Assembly: GCF_040784915.1 (NCBI RefSeq)
Contig: NZ_CP160797.1
Location: forward strand, 2,532,137 to 2,596,136
Length of the DNA stretch: 64,000 bases
Origin: Bacillus vallismortis
GTDB taxonomy: Bacteria > Bacillota > Bacilli > Bacillales > Bacillaceae
Direction: 5' to 3'
Below, one piece after another: positions 1 to 9,722 of this stretch. The position numbers and the translations under genes are program-made. Each line of letters starts with the position of its first letter. The first letter of the stretch is position 1. The notes under the pieces are model-generated. The model saw only the letters and a program-made list of their open reading frames with translations. It did not search any database and was not told where the DNA came from.

Positions 1-95
1 CTTTTTGATATTACTTAAGGAAAATAGATTAACTGTACAATCTAATTGAATAATCCCTTAATAATTATTCATATCTTCTGGGTATTTTATGCATG

Positions 96-129
96 AAAAA
101 ACCCGAGCCACTTAGGCACCCGGGTTTTT
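96..129 (-). terminator. Rho-independent terminator of brxB
   Basis: An inverted repeat with ACCCG/CGGGT arms and A/T-rich flanks lies just past the brxB stop. Read on the minus strand it ends in a T run, as a terminator should. It is nearly symmetrical, so it may also stop transcription from the left. Confidence 0.8.
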
Positions 130-133
130 CGTC

Positions 134-571
134 TTATACTTCTTCACAATATTCTTCAAAGGCTTCTTGCAGCTTTGCCACAACTGCCATCGGCTCATGG
201 CCTTCAATTTCATGGCGCTCGACCATTTTCATGATTTTTCCGTCTTTCAAAATCGCAAAGGATGGGGAAGATGGCGGATATCCTTCAAAATAGTCACGCG
301 CTCGCGCTGTCGCTTCTTTATCCTGTCCGGCAAAGACGGTGACGAGGTGATCAGGTCTTTTATCATAGTGAACGGAATGGTATGCGGCCGGTCTTGCAAT
401 TCCTCCGGCACATCCGCAAACAGAGTTTACCATGACTAACGTCGTTCCTTTTTTCGCAAGTGTCTCATCCACCTCTTCAGCTGTTTTCAGCTCAGTGTAT
501 CCGGCAGCTGTTATTTCTTGTCTCGCTTGGCGGACAATATCATTCATAAATAAATTAAAGTCCATGTTCAA
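134..571 (-). CDS. brxB: Bacilliredoxin BrxB (YqiW)
   Basis: A 145-residue protein of the BrxA/BrxB (DUF1094) family with a thioredoxin-like fold. These cytosolic proteins remove bacillithiol from oxidised protein thiols. The CGC active-site motif is at residues 52-54 (SVCGCAGG). I chose a TTG start because the track AAAGGAGAGG sits six bases before it and the length then equals the 168 protein; the ATG two codons later would be poorly spaced. It stands alone, is divergent from bmrU and has its own terminator. The function is known for the family; nothing here is unusual. Confidence 0.93.
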   Translation of the reverse strand: MNMDFNLFMNDIVRQARQEITAAGYTELKTAEEVDETLAKKGTTLVMVNSVCGCAGGIARPAAYHSVHYDKRPDHLVTVFAGQDKEATARARDYFEGYPPSSPSFAILKDGKIMKMVERHEIEGHEPMAVVAKLQEAFEEYCEEV

Positions 572-727
572 TGAAGACCTCTCCTTTTTTATCATCTGTT
601 CTTATCATAGCAAGGAAACGTCTATATCGGCAAATGACATTGCTTGGCCGTACACTTTTCTATTTGTTTACAGCTTACAGAAAAAGGGGATGATATAACC
701 AGATGTAAAATAAAGGAGCAGTTTTGT

Positions 728-1621
728 ATGAGCCATCGGAAAGCATTACTGATTTATAACGGAAATGCCGGCAACAAACATATAGAAAAAGCATTAGGAG
801 CTGTGGTGCCGGTCTTATCACAACATTTAGATGAGGTGATCATTAGACAAACAAAGAATAAGGATGATGCGTTTCATTTTTGCCAATCCATTGATGGTTC
901 TGTCGACACCGTCTTTATTCTCGGCGGCGACGGCACAGTCCATCAATGCATTAACGGCATCAGCGCTTTAGAAAGAAAACCCGCTGTCGGAATTTTGCCC
1001 GGCGGCACGTGCAATGACTTTTCAAGAGTGCTGGGCATCCCTCAAAATCTCGCAAAAGCGGCGGAAGCACTTCTGTCAGGAACAAAAACGAGCGTAGATG
1101 TATGTCAAATGAACGAGCATTATTTTTTAAATTTCTGGGGAATCGGCCTGATTACAGAAACGTCGAATCAAATCAACGAAACGGCCAAAGCATTATTTGG
1201 AAAAATCAGCTATTTTACAAGTGCATTAAAAACCGTCTCAGCTGCTGAATCGTTCCCGATGACGTTAAGAATTGATGGAAAAGAAATGAAAGAAGACGCC
1301 GTTATGCTGCTTGTGATGAACGGACAATACATTGGAACGAACCGAATTCCCCTGCCGAATGCCAGTATAGAAGACGGCTTACTCGATATCCTCATTTGCC
1401 GCAGCACCAATCTCTCCGCATTGCGGGAGCTGATGAGCATGGAACAGGGCACAATTGACCGGTTTACCGGAGAGCTGTCCTATATCCAAGCCGCCCGGAT
1501 CGAAATTGAAACAGACACCGCCCAAAAGGCGGATACAGATGGAGAAATCTATACTCATACACCCGCTGTGATTCAAGTCCTGCCGCAGCACATTGAAATG
1601 CTTGTCCCGTGCAGTGAATAA
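728..1621 (+). CDS. bmrU: BmrU, diacylglycerol-kinase-like lipid kinase
   Basis: A 297-residue protein of the DagK/YegS lipid kinase family. The nucleotide-binding signature GGDGT is at residues 66-70, followed by a conserved GGTCND stretch about 30 residues on. The start is the ATG behind AAAGGAG; an in-frame upstream extension has no ribosome site. It is the first gene of bmrU-bmr-bmrR and lies 101 bases before bmr, which has its own inducible promoter. The substrate in Bacillus is not clear from sequence. Its position beside a drug pump suggests a link to membrane lipids, but that is inference. Confidence 0.9.
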   Translation: MSHRKALLIYNGNAGNKHIEKALGAVVPVLSQHLDEVIIRQTKNKDDAFHFCQSIDGSVDTVFILGGDGTVHQCINGISALERKPAVGILPGGTCNDFSRVLGIPQNLAKAAEALLSGTKTSVDVCQMNEHYFLNFWGIGLITETSNQINETAKALFGKISYFTSALKTVSAAESFPMTLRIDGKEMKEDAVMLLVMNGQYIGTNRIPLPNASIEDGLLDILICRSTNLSALRELMSMEQGTIDRFTGELSYIQAARIEIETDTAQKADTDGEIYTHTPAVIQVLPQHIEMLVPCSE

Positions 1622-1657
1622 GGATCGGAACACTGTTAGAAAGATGATGTAAATCCG

Positions 1658-1688
1658 TTGACTCTCCCCTAAGAGGAGGCCTTACAGT
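1658..1688 (+). promoter_or_regulatory. BmrR-controlled bmr promoter with 19-bp spacer
   Basis: TTGACT at 1658-1663 and TACAGT at 1683-1688 are separated by 19 bases, two more than usual. The spacer holds an inverted repeat (CTCC...GGAG). MerR-family activators twist such over-long promoters into shape, and this arrangement is the known BmrR target upstream of bmr. Confidence 0.85.
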
Positions 1689-1722
1689 ATAGGAGATACA
1701 CTTTCGAAAAAGGGGAAGTCAC

Positions 1723-2892
1723 ATGAAGAAACAAAATATGACCTTAACGATATTATTAACTAATTTATTTATTGCTTTTTTGGGGATCGGGCTAGTGATT
1801 CCGGTAACGCCTACTATTATGAATGAATTGCATTTATCGGGAACCGCGGTCGGCTATATGGTTGCGTGCTTCGCTGTTACACAGCTTATTGTATCACCAA
1901 TAGGCGGACGATGGGTTGACCGCTTCGGACGTAAAATCATGATCGTGATCGGTCTGTTTTTCTTTAGTGTTTCGGAGTTTTTATTCGGCATCGGAAAAAC
2001 AGTTGAGATGTTATTTATCTCCCGGATGCTTGGCGGGATCAGCGCCGCCTTCATTATGCCCGGGGTCACGGCTTTTATCGCAGATATCACAACCATTAAA
2101 ACACGGCCCAAAGCGCTTGGTTATATGTCAGCCGCTATTTCAACAGGCTTTATCATCGGCCCAGGTATCGGGGGATTTTTAGCGGAAATTCATTCCCGTC
2201 TGCCTTTTTTCTTTGCGGCAGCCTTTGCATTGTTAGCAGCCATTTTATCAATGCTCACGCTGCGCGAGCCGGAACGAAACCATGAGAATCGGGACATAAA
2301 AGGGCAGAAGACGGGCTTCAAACGGATTTTTGCCCCCATGTATTTCATTGCTTTTCTCATCATTTTGATTTCGTCTTTTGGCTTAGCGTCATTTGAATCG
2401 TTATTTGCGTTATTCGTTGATCATAAATTTGGATTTACGGCCAGCGACATTGCCATTATGATTACAGGAGGTGCGATTGTAGGCGCCATTACGCAAGTCG
2501 TCTTATTCGACCGTTTTACAAGGTGGTTTGGCGAAATCCATTTGATTCGGTATAGCTTAATCATCTCAACGAGTCTGGTTTTCTTGCTGACAATCGTGAA
2601 TTCTTATTTTTCGATTCTGCTGGTTACTGTCACCGTATTTGTCGGATTTGACCTCATGAGACCGGCGGTAACGACTTATCTGTCAAAGATTGCGGGAAAT
2701 GAACAGGGATTTGCCGGTGGTATGAACTCAATGTTTACAAGTATCGGCAATGTATTCGGACCTATTATCGGCGGAATGCTGTTCGATATTGATGTAAACT
2801 ATCCATTCTACTTTGCAACGGTAACTTTAGCCATAGGCATTGCGCTGACCATTGCTTGGAAAGCGCCTGCACATATTAAAGCCAGCACGTGA
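1723..2892 (+). CDS. bmr: Multidrug efflux transporter Bmr (MFS, 12 TM)
   Basis: A 389-residue major facilitator of the DHA1 drug:H+ antiporter family that exports cationic drugs and dyes across the cytoplasmic membrane. About 12 hydrophobic segments are visible. Motif A (GGRWVDRFGRK) is at residues 61-71 and the antiporter motif C (TGFIIGPGIGG) near 141-151. The length equals the 168 protein. It follows the BmrR-dependent promoter and precedes bmrR, so pump and sensor are induced together by the same drugs. The start ATG follows an AAAAGGGG site. Confidence 0.95.
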   Translation: MKKQNMTLTILLTNLFIAFLGIGLVIPVTPTIMNELHLSGTAVGYMVACFAVTQLIVSPIGGRWVDRFGRKIMIVIGLFFFSVSEFLFGIGKTVEMLFISRMLGGISAAFIMPGVTAFIADITTIKTRPKALGYMSAAISTGFIIGPGIGGFLAEIHSRLPFFFAAAFALLAAILSMLTLREPERNHENRDIKGQKTGFKRIFAPMYFIAFLIILISSFGLASFESLFALFVDHKFGFTASDIAIMITGGAIVGAITQVVLFDRFTRWFGEIHLIRYSLIISTSLVFLLTIVNSYFSILLVTVTVFVGFDLMRPAVTTYLSKIAGNEQGFAGGMNSMFTSIGNVFGPIIGGMLFDIDVNYPFYFATVTLAIGIALTIAWKAPAHIKAST

Positions 2893-2893
2893 T

Positions 2894-2935
2894 AAAAAGC
2901 GTATTCTTTGTATACTGCAAAGAGTGCGCTTTTTC
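2894..2935 (+). terminator. Hairpin between bmr and bmrR (partial terminator)
   Basis: The arms AAAAAGCG and GCGCTTTTT, with an inner CTTTG/CAAAG pair, form a hairpin ending in a T run. It sits inside the bmr-bmrR unit, so it probably only weakens read-through into bmrR. Confidence 0.55.
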
Positions 2936-2963
2936 ATTATACTGATATAGAAGGAGTGATGGC

Positions 2964-3803
2964 ATGAAGGAATCGTATTACTCAATTGGAGAAGTATCAA
3001 AACTGGCAAACGTGTCGATTAAAGCGCTCCGTTATTACGATAAAATTGATTTATTTAAACCCGTCTATGTCGACCCGGATACAAGCTACCGCTATTATAC
3101 GGATTCCCAGCTTTATCATCTGGATCTCATCAAATCATTGAAATATATCGGCACACCTTTAGAGGAGATGAAAAAGGCACAAGACTTAGAGATGGAAGAA
3201 CTGTTTGCTTTTTATACAGAGCAGGAGAAGCAAATCAGGGAGAAATTGGAGTTTTTATCAGCATTGGAAGAAACCATTTCACTGGTGAAAAAGCGGATGA
3301 AACGGCAGATAGAATACCCTGCGCTCGGGGAGGTGTTTGTTTTAGATGAAGAAGAAACACGCATCATTCAGACAGAGGCAGAGGGAATCGGACCTGAAAA
3401 CGTGCTCAACGCCTCCTACAGCAAATTAAAAACATTTATCGAATCAGCAGATGGATTTGCGAACAATAGCTACGGTGCCACTTTCTCGTTTCTCCCGTAC
3501 ACCAGCATTGATGAAATGACTTACCGCCATATCTTTACGCCTGTATTGACGAATAAACAAATTTCCGCCGTTACCCCGGATATGGAAATCACAACGATCC
3601 CTAAAGGCACATACGTTTGCATCGCGTACCATTTTTCGCCTGAGCATTATTTTCTCAACTTACAGAAGCTTATCAAGTATATCATAGACCGCCAATTAAC
3701 AGTTGCCAGTGATGTTTACGAGTTAATCATACCGATTCATTACTCGCCTAAAAAACAAGAGGAATACCGGGTTGAAATGAAAATCAGAATTGCTGAGTCA
3801 TGA
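2964..3803 (+). CDS. bmrR: BmrR, MerR-family drug-sensing activator
   Basis: A 279-residue activator. Residues 1-75 form the MerR winged helix (YSIGEVSKLANVS, then ALRYYDKIDLF). A long dimerisation helix follows, then a GyrI-like drug-binding domain from about residue 120. Glu253 in VYELIIP, the acidic residue that contacts cationic ligands in this family, is present. BmrR binds diverse lipophilic cations and activates the bmr promoter. The gene lies directly after bmr with a GGAGTG ribosome site. Confidence 0.95.
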   Translation: MKESYYSIGEVSKLANVSIKALRYYDKIDLFKPVYVDPDTSYRYYTDSQLYHLDLIKSLKYIGTPLEEMKKAQDLEMEELFAFYTEQEKQIREKLEFLSALEETISLVKKRMKRQIEYPALGEVFVLDEEETRIIQTEAEGIGPENVLNASYSKLKTFIESADGFANNSYGATFSFLPYTSIDEMTYRHIFTPVLTNKQISAVTPDMEITTIPKGTYVCIAYHFSPEHYFLNLQKLIKYIIDRQLTVASDVYELIIPIHYSPKKQEEYRVEMKIRIAES

Positions 3804-3811
3804 TGCATAAA

Positions 3812-3855
3812 AAAAGAGCATTTTTTGAAGTTATGTATCAAAAAATGCTCTTTCT
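3812..3855. terminator. Shared terminator of bmrR and bkdB
   Basis: A near-perfect inverted repeat, AGAGCATTTTTTG...CAAAAAATGCTCT, sits between the convergent bmrR and bkdB ends. A/T runs on both sides fit bidirectional termination. Confidence 0.85.
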
Positions 3856-3860
3856 GCTTA

Positions 3861-5135
3861 TTAGTAAACAGATGTTTTCTCGTCAATCGATTCTAAAATT
3901 TGTTTTACTCGTCCGAGGAATCGTCCGCACACAAGGCCGTCAAGCACTCTGTGATCCAAGGACAGGCACAGATTGACCATGTCTCTGACAGCAATCATGC
4001 CATGATCCATGACAACCGGGCGCTTGACGATGGATTCCACTTGAAGAATCGCAGCTTGAGGGTAATTGATGATACCCATCGACTGAACAGATCCGAACGA
4101 ACCTGTATTGTTGACGGTAAACGTCCCTCCCTGCATGTCATCTGCTGAGAGTTTTCCCTCTCTCACTTTTTTAGCAAGGCCGTTAATTTCTCTCGCAATG
4201 CCTTTAATTGTTTTTTCATCAGCGTTTTTAATCACCGGAACAAATAAAGAATCCTCTGTGGCAACAGCGATTGAAATATTGATATCTTTTTTTTGAATGA
4301 TTTTGTCTCCCGCCCACATGCTATTCATTTGCGGGAATTCTTTTAACGCCTGAGCGACCGCTTTTACAAAAAAGGCGAAGAACGTTATATTAAAGCCTTC
4401 TGTCTGCTTGAATGAATGTTTTATACTGTTGCGATATGCCACCATATTTGTGACGTCGACTTCCATCATCGTCCAAGCATGCGGAATTTCTGTTTTGCTG
4501 CGTTTCATATTGGAAGCAATTGCTTTTCTTACAGCTGTGACAGGGATTTCTTTATCTCCCGATGCAGACGCAGGATATGAAATCTCGTCCTTCGGCTCTG
4601 TTTTTGGTGCAGACTCTGCTGCAGGAGCTGCTGTTGTCGGCTCCTCAGGCCGCTTTTGCACACCGCCTGTTTCAATGATGCGCTGAATATCTTTTCGCGT
4701 AATGCGTCCGCCTGCACCTGATCCTGTCACTTGATCAAGATCAATGCCGTGCTCTCCGGCCAAACGGAGTACAGCTGGCGAGTAGCGCTTTTTATTGGGC
4801 TGGTTGTCTGCTTCGGATCGGCTTTCTGCAACAGGTGTTTCAGCGGGTTCTGGTGCCTCTGGCTGCTCTTGTTTTTGTTCAGACGGATTCACGCCTTCTA
4901 TTTCGATTTTACAAATGATTTCCCCGACTTGCAGAGTCTGGCCTTCTTCTCCCACAAGCTCTGTTATCGTACCGGTAAAAGAAGATGGAACCTCTGCATT
5001 GACCTTATCTGTCATGACTTCCGCTATCGGATCGTATTTGTTTACTTTATCACCGGGGGCAATTAGCCATTTGCTGATCGTCCCTTCCGTCACGCTTTCT
5101 CCAAGCTGCGGCATCGTCATTTGTTCAATTGCCAT
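3861..5135 (-). CDS. bkdB: Branched-chain keto acid dehydrogenase E2 (lipoyl acyltransferase)
   Basis: A 424-residue E2 core subunit of the branched-chain 2-oxoacid dehydrogenase complex; it moves the acyl group from lipoamide to CoA. There is one N-terminal lipoyl domain with Lys44 in EVMTDKVNAE. A Pro/Glu-rich linker follows (about 83-115), then a peripheral-subunit-binding domain (RYSPAVLRLA to RITRKDI, about 117-150), and a catalytic domain with DHRVLDG (His395). It is the last gene of the ptb-bkdB operon. The substrates are keto acids of Leu, Ile and Val, and the products serve as primers for branched fatty acids. Confidence 0.95.
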   Translation of the reverse strand: MAIEQMTMPQLGESVTEGTISKWLIAPGDKVNKYDPIAEVMTDKVNAEVPSSFTGTITELVGEEGQTLQVGEIICKIEIEGVNPSEQKQEQPEAPEPAETPVAESRSEADNQPNKKRYSPAVLRLAGEHGIDLDQVTGSGAGGRITRKDIQRIIETGGVQKRPEEPTTAAPAAESAPKTEPKDEISYPASASGDKEIPVTAVRKAIASNMKRSKTEIPHAWTMMEVDVTNMVAYRNSIKHSFKQTEGFNITFFAFFVKAVAQALKEFPQMNSMWAGDKIIQKKDINISIAVATEDSLFVPVIKNADEKTIKGIAREINGLAKKVREGKLSADDMQGGTFTVNNTGSFGSVQSMGIINYPQAAILQVESIVKRPVVMDHGMIAVRDMVNLCLSLDHRVLDGLVCGRFLGRVKQILESIDEKTSVY

Positions 5136-5156
5136 GATTGTGTCCTCCTTACGTCT

Positions 5157-6140
5157 TTAAAACTCCGCTAACTCTCTCATCGCCGCTTCCACTTTATCAG
5201 GGTTGAGCATAAAGTATTTTTCCATTGTCGGCGCATAAGGCATAGCCGGAATATCAGGACCCGCAAGCCGTTTAATCGGCGCGTCTAAGTCGAAAAGACA
5301 ATGTTCAGATATAATTGCGGCCACCTCACTCATGATGCTGCCTTCTTTTGTATCTTCTGTAACCAAAAGCACCTTACCGGTTTTGGATGCGGCTTCGATG
5401 ATTGCTTCTTTATCAAGCGGATAAACCGTTCTTAAATCTACTACATGCACTGAAATTCCATCTTTTTCGAGACGCTCTGCAGCCTGTAACGCGAAGTGGA
5501 CACACAGGCCATATGTGATCACTGTGATGTCGTCGCCTTCCCGTTTGACATCAGCCTTGCCGATTGGCAGGACATAATCGTCTGCCGGAACCTCACCTTT
5601 TACCAGACGGTACGCGCGTTTGTGCTCAAAAAACAGCACCGGATCTTCATCACGAACCGCGGCTTTTAAAAGTCCTTTCGCGTCATATGGCGTTGATGGC
5701 ATGACAATTTTCAGTCCGGGCTGATTGGCAAAAATCGCTTCGACTGATTGAGAATGATAAAGGGCCCCGTGCACGCCTCCGCCGTATGGCGCTCTGACGA
5801 CAATCGGACAGCTCCAGTCATTGTTGCTGCGGTAGCGGATTTTAGCCGCTTCAGAAATAATTTGGTTGACCGCCGGCATAATAAAATCAGCAAACTGCAT
5901 TTCAGCAATTGGTCTCATCCCGTACATAGCCGCTCCGATGCCGACTCCGGCAATCGCAGATTCAGCAAGCGGCGTATCCATCACACGCTCTTCTCCAAAT
6001 TGTTCGTAGAGGCCGGCTGTCGCTTTAAATACACCGCCTTTTCTCCCTACATCTTCCCCAAGGACGAAAACGCGAGGGTCTCGTTCCATTTCTTCTTTCA
6101 TCGCCAAATTGATTGCATCAATATATGACATTACTGACAT
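5157..6140 (-). CDS. bkdAB: Branched-chain keto acid dehydrogenase E1 beta
   Basis: A 327-residue transketolase-like E1 beta subunit, partner of BkdAA in thiamine-dependent decarboxylation. Family features include VLGEDVG near the N-terminus, the AESAIAGVGIGAAMYG segment, and LLVTEDT in the C-terminal domain. I chose the internal start MSVMSY, which has a GGGAGGAAG ribosome site and gives the 168 length; the reading frame extends 26 codons upstream into bkdAA. It lies 13 bases after bkdAA and 21 before bkdB, so it is surely co-transcribed. Confidence 0.94.
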   Translation of the reverse strand: MSVMSYIDAINLAMKEEMERDPRVFVLGEDVGRKGGVFKATAGLYEQFGEERVMDTPLAESAIAGVGIGAAMYGMRPIAEMQFADFIMPAVNQIISEAAKIRYRSNNDWSCPIVVRAPYGGGVHGALYHSQSVEAIFANQPGLKIVMPSTPYDAKGLLKAAVRDEDPVLFFEHKRAYRLVKGEVPADDYVLPIGKADVKREGDDITVITYGLCVHFALQAAERLEKDGISVHVVDLRTVYPLDKEAIIEAASKTGKVLLVTEDTKEGSIMSEVAAIISEHCLFDLDAPIKRLAGPDIPAMPYAPTMEKYFMLNPDKVEAAMRELAEF

Positions 6141-6153
6141 TTGTTCTTCCTCC

Positions 6154-7146
6154 CTACTTCGCATACACATAATCAAGCGCTGACTCAGGAGCTGCATAAG
6201 GGGCGTTCTCCGCTTCATCCGTCGCTTCGTTTATGATGGCCATTATTTCATCCAGCATGGTTTGTTCTGTCTCATCGGACAGCAGGCCTGTTTCCTTTAA
6301 GTAAGCTTGATAAGTAAGCAGGGGATCGCTTTTTTTCGCTTCCTCTACTTCTTCACGGCCTCTGTAACTGCTGTCATCGTCATCACTGGAATGCGGTGTA
6401 AGGCGGTAAGAAATTGTTTCAATTAATGTCGGGCCTTCTCCTCTGCGCGCCCGTTCGCGTGCTTCTTTGACCGCTTGATAAACCTCCAGCGGATCATTTC
6501 CATTCACGGTTACGCCAGGCATTCCATAGCCTACGGCACGGTCGGAAATGTTCTCACATGCGACTTGCTTATCGTAAGGCACAGAGATTGCGTATTTGTT
6601 ATTTTCACACATGAAAATAACCGGCAACTTATGGACAGCGGCAAAGTTTGCCCCTTCATGGAAATCGCCTTGATTTGAAGAGCCTTCACCAAATGTAACA
6701 AAGGCCGCAACATCCTTTTTCTCCATACGCCCCGCAAGCGCAATGCCGACCGCGTGCGGCACTTGCGTTGTAACTGGAGACGATCCTGTCACGATCCGGT
6801 TTTCCTTTTGACCGAAATGTCCCGGCATCTGGCGGCCTCCTGAGTTTGGATCTGCTGCTTTGGCAAACCCGGACATCATTAAGTCTTTTGCTGTCATGCC
6901 AAATGCGAGCACAACACCCATGTCTCTGTAGTACGGCAGTACATAATCCATTTCACGGTCAAGAGCAAAAGCCGCCCCTACCTGCGCTGCTTCCTGTCCT
7001 TGACAAGAGATTACGAATGGAATTTTTCCAGAACGGTTTAACAGCCACATTCTTTCATCGATTTTTCTTGCTAACAGCATGGTTCTATACATATCAACGG
7101 CTTCCTGATCAGTCAGCCCTAGTGCTTGATGTCGGTTTGTACTCAT
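6154..7146 (-). CDS. bkdAA: Branched-chain keto acid dehydrogenase E1 alpha
   Basis: A 330-residue E1 alpha subunit that binds thiamine diphosphate and decarboxylates branched 2-oxo acids. The cofactor motif runs from GEGSSNQ (residues 153-159) to NN (182-183). A Ser/Asp-rich loop, PHSSDDDDSS, matches the regulated loop of E1 alpha proteins. It lies between lpdV (21-base gap) and bkdAB. Confidence 0.95.
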   Translation of the reverse strand: MSTNRHQALGLTDQEAVDMYRTMLLARKIDERMWLLNRSGKIPFVISCQGQEAAQVGAAFALDREMDYVLPYYRDMGVVLAFGMTAKDLMMSGFAKAADPNSGGRQMPGHFGQKENRIVTGSSPVTTQVPHAVGIALAGRMEKKDVAAFVTFGEGSSNQGDFHEGANFAAVHKLPVIFMCENNKYAISVPYDKQVACENISDRAVGYGMPGVTVNGNDPLEVYQAVKEARERARRGEGPTLIETISYRLTPHSSDDDDSSYRGREEVEEAKKSDPLLTYQAYLKETGLLSDETEQTMLDEIMAIINEATDEAENAPYAAPESALDYVYAK

Positions 7147-7167
7147 TCAAGCCCCTCCTTTATGCTT

Positions 7168-8592
7168 TTAAAAATGAATGGCTTTGCCGTCTGCGGCAAG
7201 CGCTGCTTCTCCAATCGCTTCAGAAAGCGTCGGGTGCGGGTGAATTGTTTGCCCGACCTCCCACGGCGTTGCGTCCAGCACTTTGGCAAGACCCGCTTCT
7301 GAAATCATGTCGGTGACGTGCGGGCCGATCATATGCACGCCGAGAATATCATCCGTGTCACGATCCGCTACGATTTTTACAAATCCATCGCTTTCTCCGT
7401 ATACAAGCGCTTTTCCAATTGCCATAAATGGGAACTTCCCGATCTTGACATTATGCCCGTTCGCCTTCGCTTCTTCTTCGGTTAAACCTACACTGGCAGC
7501 TTCAGGGCTTGAGTAGATGCACTTCGGTACAAGCGTTGGATCAAGCGGATGCGGATTGAGTCCAGCAATATGCTCAACAGCAATGATTCCTTCATGCGAT
7601 GCGACGTGAGCTAATTGAAGACCTCCGATTACGTCCCCGATTGCATAAATATGAGATTCCTTCGTTTGGCAGCTTTCATTGACAGAAATGAAGCCATTTT
7701 CAGTGACAATATCAGTATTTTCAATGCCGATGCCTTCGATATTTGCCTGTCTGCCAATGGAAACAAGCATTTTTTCAGCAGAGTAAGTGACGGTTTCTCC
7801 GTCTTTTTCCGCTTGTATGCTGATGTCACCCGCCGTTTTTGTCATTGTGTCAGGCAGCACTTTTGCCCCTGTGACGAACTGAATGCCTTTTTTCTTAAGA
7901 AGACTTTCCATTTCTTTTGAAATGTCTTGATCTTCAGTCGGCAATATGCGATCCGCATATTCAATAACCGCTACCTCCACACCAAAATCATGAAGCATAG
8001 ACGCCCATTCGATACCGATCACGCCGCCGCCGACGATGATGATCGATTTTGGCAGCTCCTCCATTTGGAGCGCCTCATCCGATGTCAATACAGATTTTCC
8101 GTCCGCTTCCAAACCCGGAAGCATTCTCGGTCTTGATCCTGTTGCAATGATGACTTGCTTCGGGATCAGCATGTCATTTTCTTCGCCATTTCCCCGTTCA
8201 ACAGAAATCGTTCCCGGCAGCGGAGAGAAGATTGATGGTCCGAGGATACGGCCATATCCGTTGAATACGTCGATTTTTCCTTTTTTCATCAAATGATTCA
8301 CACCGGCCGCAAGCTTATCAACAACAGCTTGCTTACGCTGCTGCACTTTTTCAAAATTGAGGGAAACGCCAGCCGTTTCCACTCCGAATTGATCTGCTTC
8401 ACGAGCTGTCCGGTATACCTCCGCGCTTCTAAGCAGCGCTTTACTCGGGATACAGCCTTTATGCAGACATGTTCCCCCGAGTTTTTCCTTTTCCACAACG
8501 GCTGTCTTTAAGCCAAGCTGAGCGGCTCTGATCGCCGCAACATAACCGCCGGTACCGCCGCCCAAAATGACTACGTCATACTCAGTTGCCAT
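7168..8592 (-). CDS. lpdV: Dihydrolipoyl dehydrogenase E3 of the Bkd complex
   Basis: A 474-residue FAD-dependent enzyme that reoxidises dihydrolipoamide with NAD+. It has the N-terminal FAD motif GGGTGG (11-16), the redox disulfide Cys42/Cys47 (GGTCLHKGC), the NAD motif VGGGVIGIE, and the C-terminal active-site stretch HPHPTLSEA (451-459) from the dimer partner. Its place inside the bkd operon marks it as the dedicated E3 rather than the pyruvate-complex PdhD. Confidence 0.94.
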   Translation of the reverse strand: MATEYDVVILGGGTGGYVAAIRAAQLGLKTAVVEKEKLGGTCLHKGCIPSKALLRSAEVYRTAREADQFGVETAGVSLNFEKVQQRKQAVVDKLAAGVNHLMKKGKIDVFNGYGRILGPSIFSPLPGTISVERGNGEENDMLIPKQVIIATGSRPRMLPGLEADGKSVLTSDEALQMEELPKSIIIVGGGVIGIEWASMLHDFGVEVAVIEYADRILPTEDQDISKEMESLLKKKGIQFVTGAKVLPDTMTKTAGDISIQAEKDGETVTYSAEKMLVSIGRQANIEGIGIENTDIVTENGFISVNESCQTKESHIYAIGDVIGGLQLAHVASHEGIIAVEHIAGLNPHPLDPTLVPKCIYSSPEAASVGLTEEEAKANGHNVKIGKFPFMAIGKALVYGESDGFVKIVADRDTDDILGVHMIGPHVTDMISEAGLAKVLDATPWEVGQTIHPHPTLSEAIGEAALAADGKAIHF

Positions 8593-8612
8593 GGTGACTC
8601 ACTCCTGTCTGT

Positions 8613-9704
8613 CTATTCAATACGATATTGTTTGGATTGCTCTTCGCCCAGCAATACCCTGAGCGCCCCTTGGGCCAGAGACTGCAGTTCATTTTCTCCC
8701 GGATAGACTAAAACGTCTGAAATCCAATCTATGTATGAGCTGATACTGGAAACAAAGCTTTTGCCGTACGCCAAGCCGCCCGTTAGCACAATCGCTTCCA
8801 CTTCGCCTTTTAATGCCGCGCTGGCTGCCCCGATTTCCTTCGCTACCTGATACGCCATGGCATCAAAAATGAAGCGGGCTTTTTCATCGCCCCCCTGGAT
8901 CATCTGTTCCACTTTTACTGCGTCATTCGTACCGAGATAGCCCAAAAGCCCGCCGGTGCCCACCAGTTTTTTCATGATTTCTTCTTTTGTATACTGTCCT
9001 GATAAACATAAATCGACAAGATCCCCCGCAGGCACTGTCCCTGCACGTTCAGGACTGAATGGCCCCTCTCCGTGAAGGCCGTTATTGACATCGACCACCC
9101 TCCCGCGGTCATGGACGCCTATTGTAATCCCGCCGCCCATATGGGTAACAATCATTTTCATGTTCTCATATCGTTTGCCGAGAGAGGCTGCCGCCTTACG
9201 GGCGACAGCTTTTTGATTTAACGCATGAAAAATGCTTTTCCGTTCAATCTCAGGCATGCCTGAGATTTTTGCGAGCACTGACATTTCATCTACGACAACA
9301 GGATCGACGATATATGAAGTGATATTCAGCCCGTCAGCGATTTCCCGCGCGATAATGCCGCCTAGATTCGAAGCATGCTGGCCGGCGTAGCCGCTTTTCA
9401 AATCCTTAATCATGTCATCATTCACTTCATACGTTCCGCCTTCAATCGGCCGGAGAAGACCGCCTCTGGCGCAGACTGCATCAAACTTTGAAATATTGAT
9501 TCCCTGTTCATGAAGCGTTTCAAGAATATGTTTTTTGCGAAATTCATACTGATCAATAATATGGTCAAATCGCTGCAGCTCTTCTATGTTGTGTCTCAAT
9601 GTTTTTTCGAAAATGCCTCGTTCGTTATGAAAAACACCGATTTTCGTTGAAGTTGAGCCTGGATTAATAGTGAGAATGCGTTTTTCATCATGTAACACTT
9701 TCAT
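8613..9704 (-). CDS. buk: Butyrate kinase / branched-chain fatty acid kinase
   Basis: A 363-residue member of the acetate/butyrate kinase family (ASKHA fold). The phosphate-binding segment [12 protein letters not shown] is at the N-terminus, with [10 protein letters not shown] and TGGLAYG later on. With Ptb it converts butyryl-, isobutyryl- or isovaleryl-CoA to the free acid, making ATP. It sits between bcd and lpdV. Which chain length is preferred cannot be told from sequence. Confidence 0.93.
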   Translation of the reverse strand: MKVLHDEKRILTINPGSTSTKIGVFHNERGIFEKTLRHNIEELQRFDHIIDQYEFRKKHILETLHEQGINISKFDAVCARGGLLRPIEGGTYEVNDDMIKDLKSGYAGQHASNLGGIIAREIADGLNITSYIVDPVVVDEMSVLAKISGMPEIERKSIFHALNQKAVARKAAASLGKRYENMKMIVTHMGGGITIGVHDRGRVVDVNNGLHGEGPFSPERAGTVPAGDLVDLCLSGQYTKEEIMKKLVGTGGLLGYLGTNDAVKVEQMIQGGDEKARFIFDAMAYQVAKEIGAASAALKGEVEAIVLTGGLAYGKSFVSSISSYIDWISDVLVYPGENELQSLAQGALRVLLGEEQSKQYRIE

Positions 9705-9722
9705 AACCTCCAGATCAATTTC

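Noticed and set aside
665-699. Sigma-A promoter before bmrU
   Set aside because: TTTACA and TATAAC are present, but their spacing of 21 bases is too long, and no other pair fits.
5748-6128. 126-codon open frame opposite bkdAB
   Set aside because: It lies fully antisense to a conserved gene, has no ribosome site and encodes no recognisable protein. The same holds for the other long antisense frames over bkd, mmg, accC and gcvPB.
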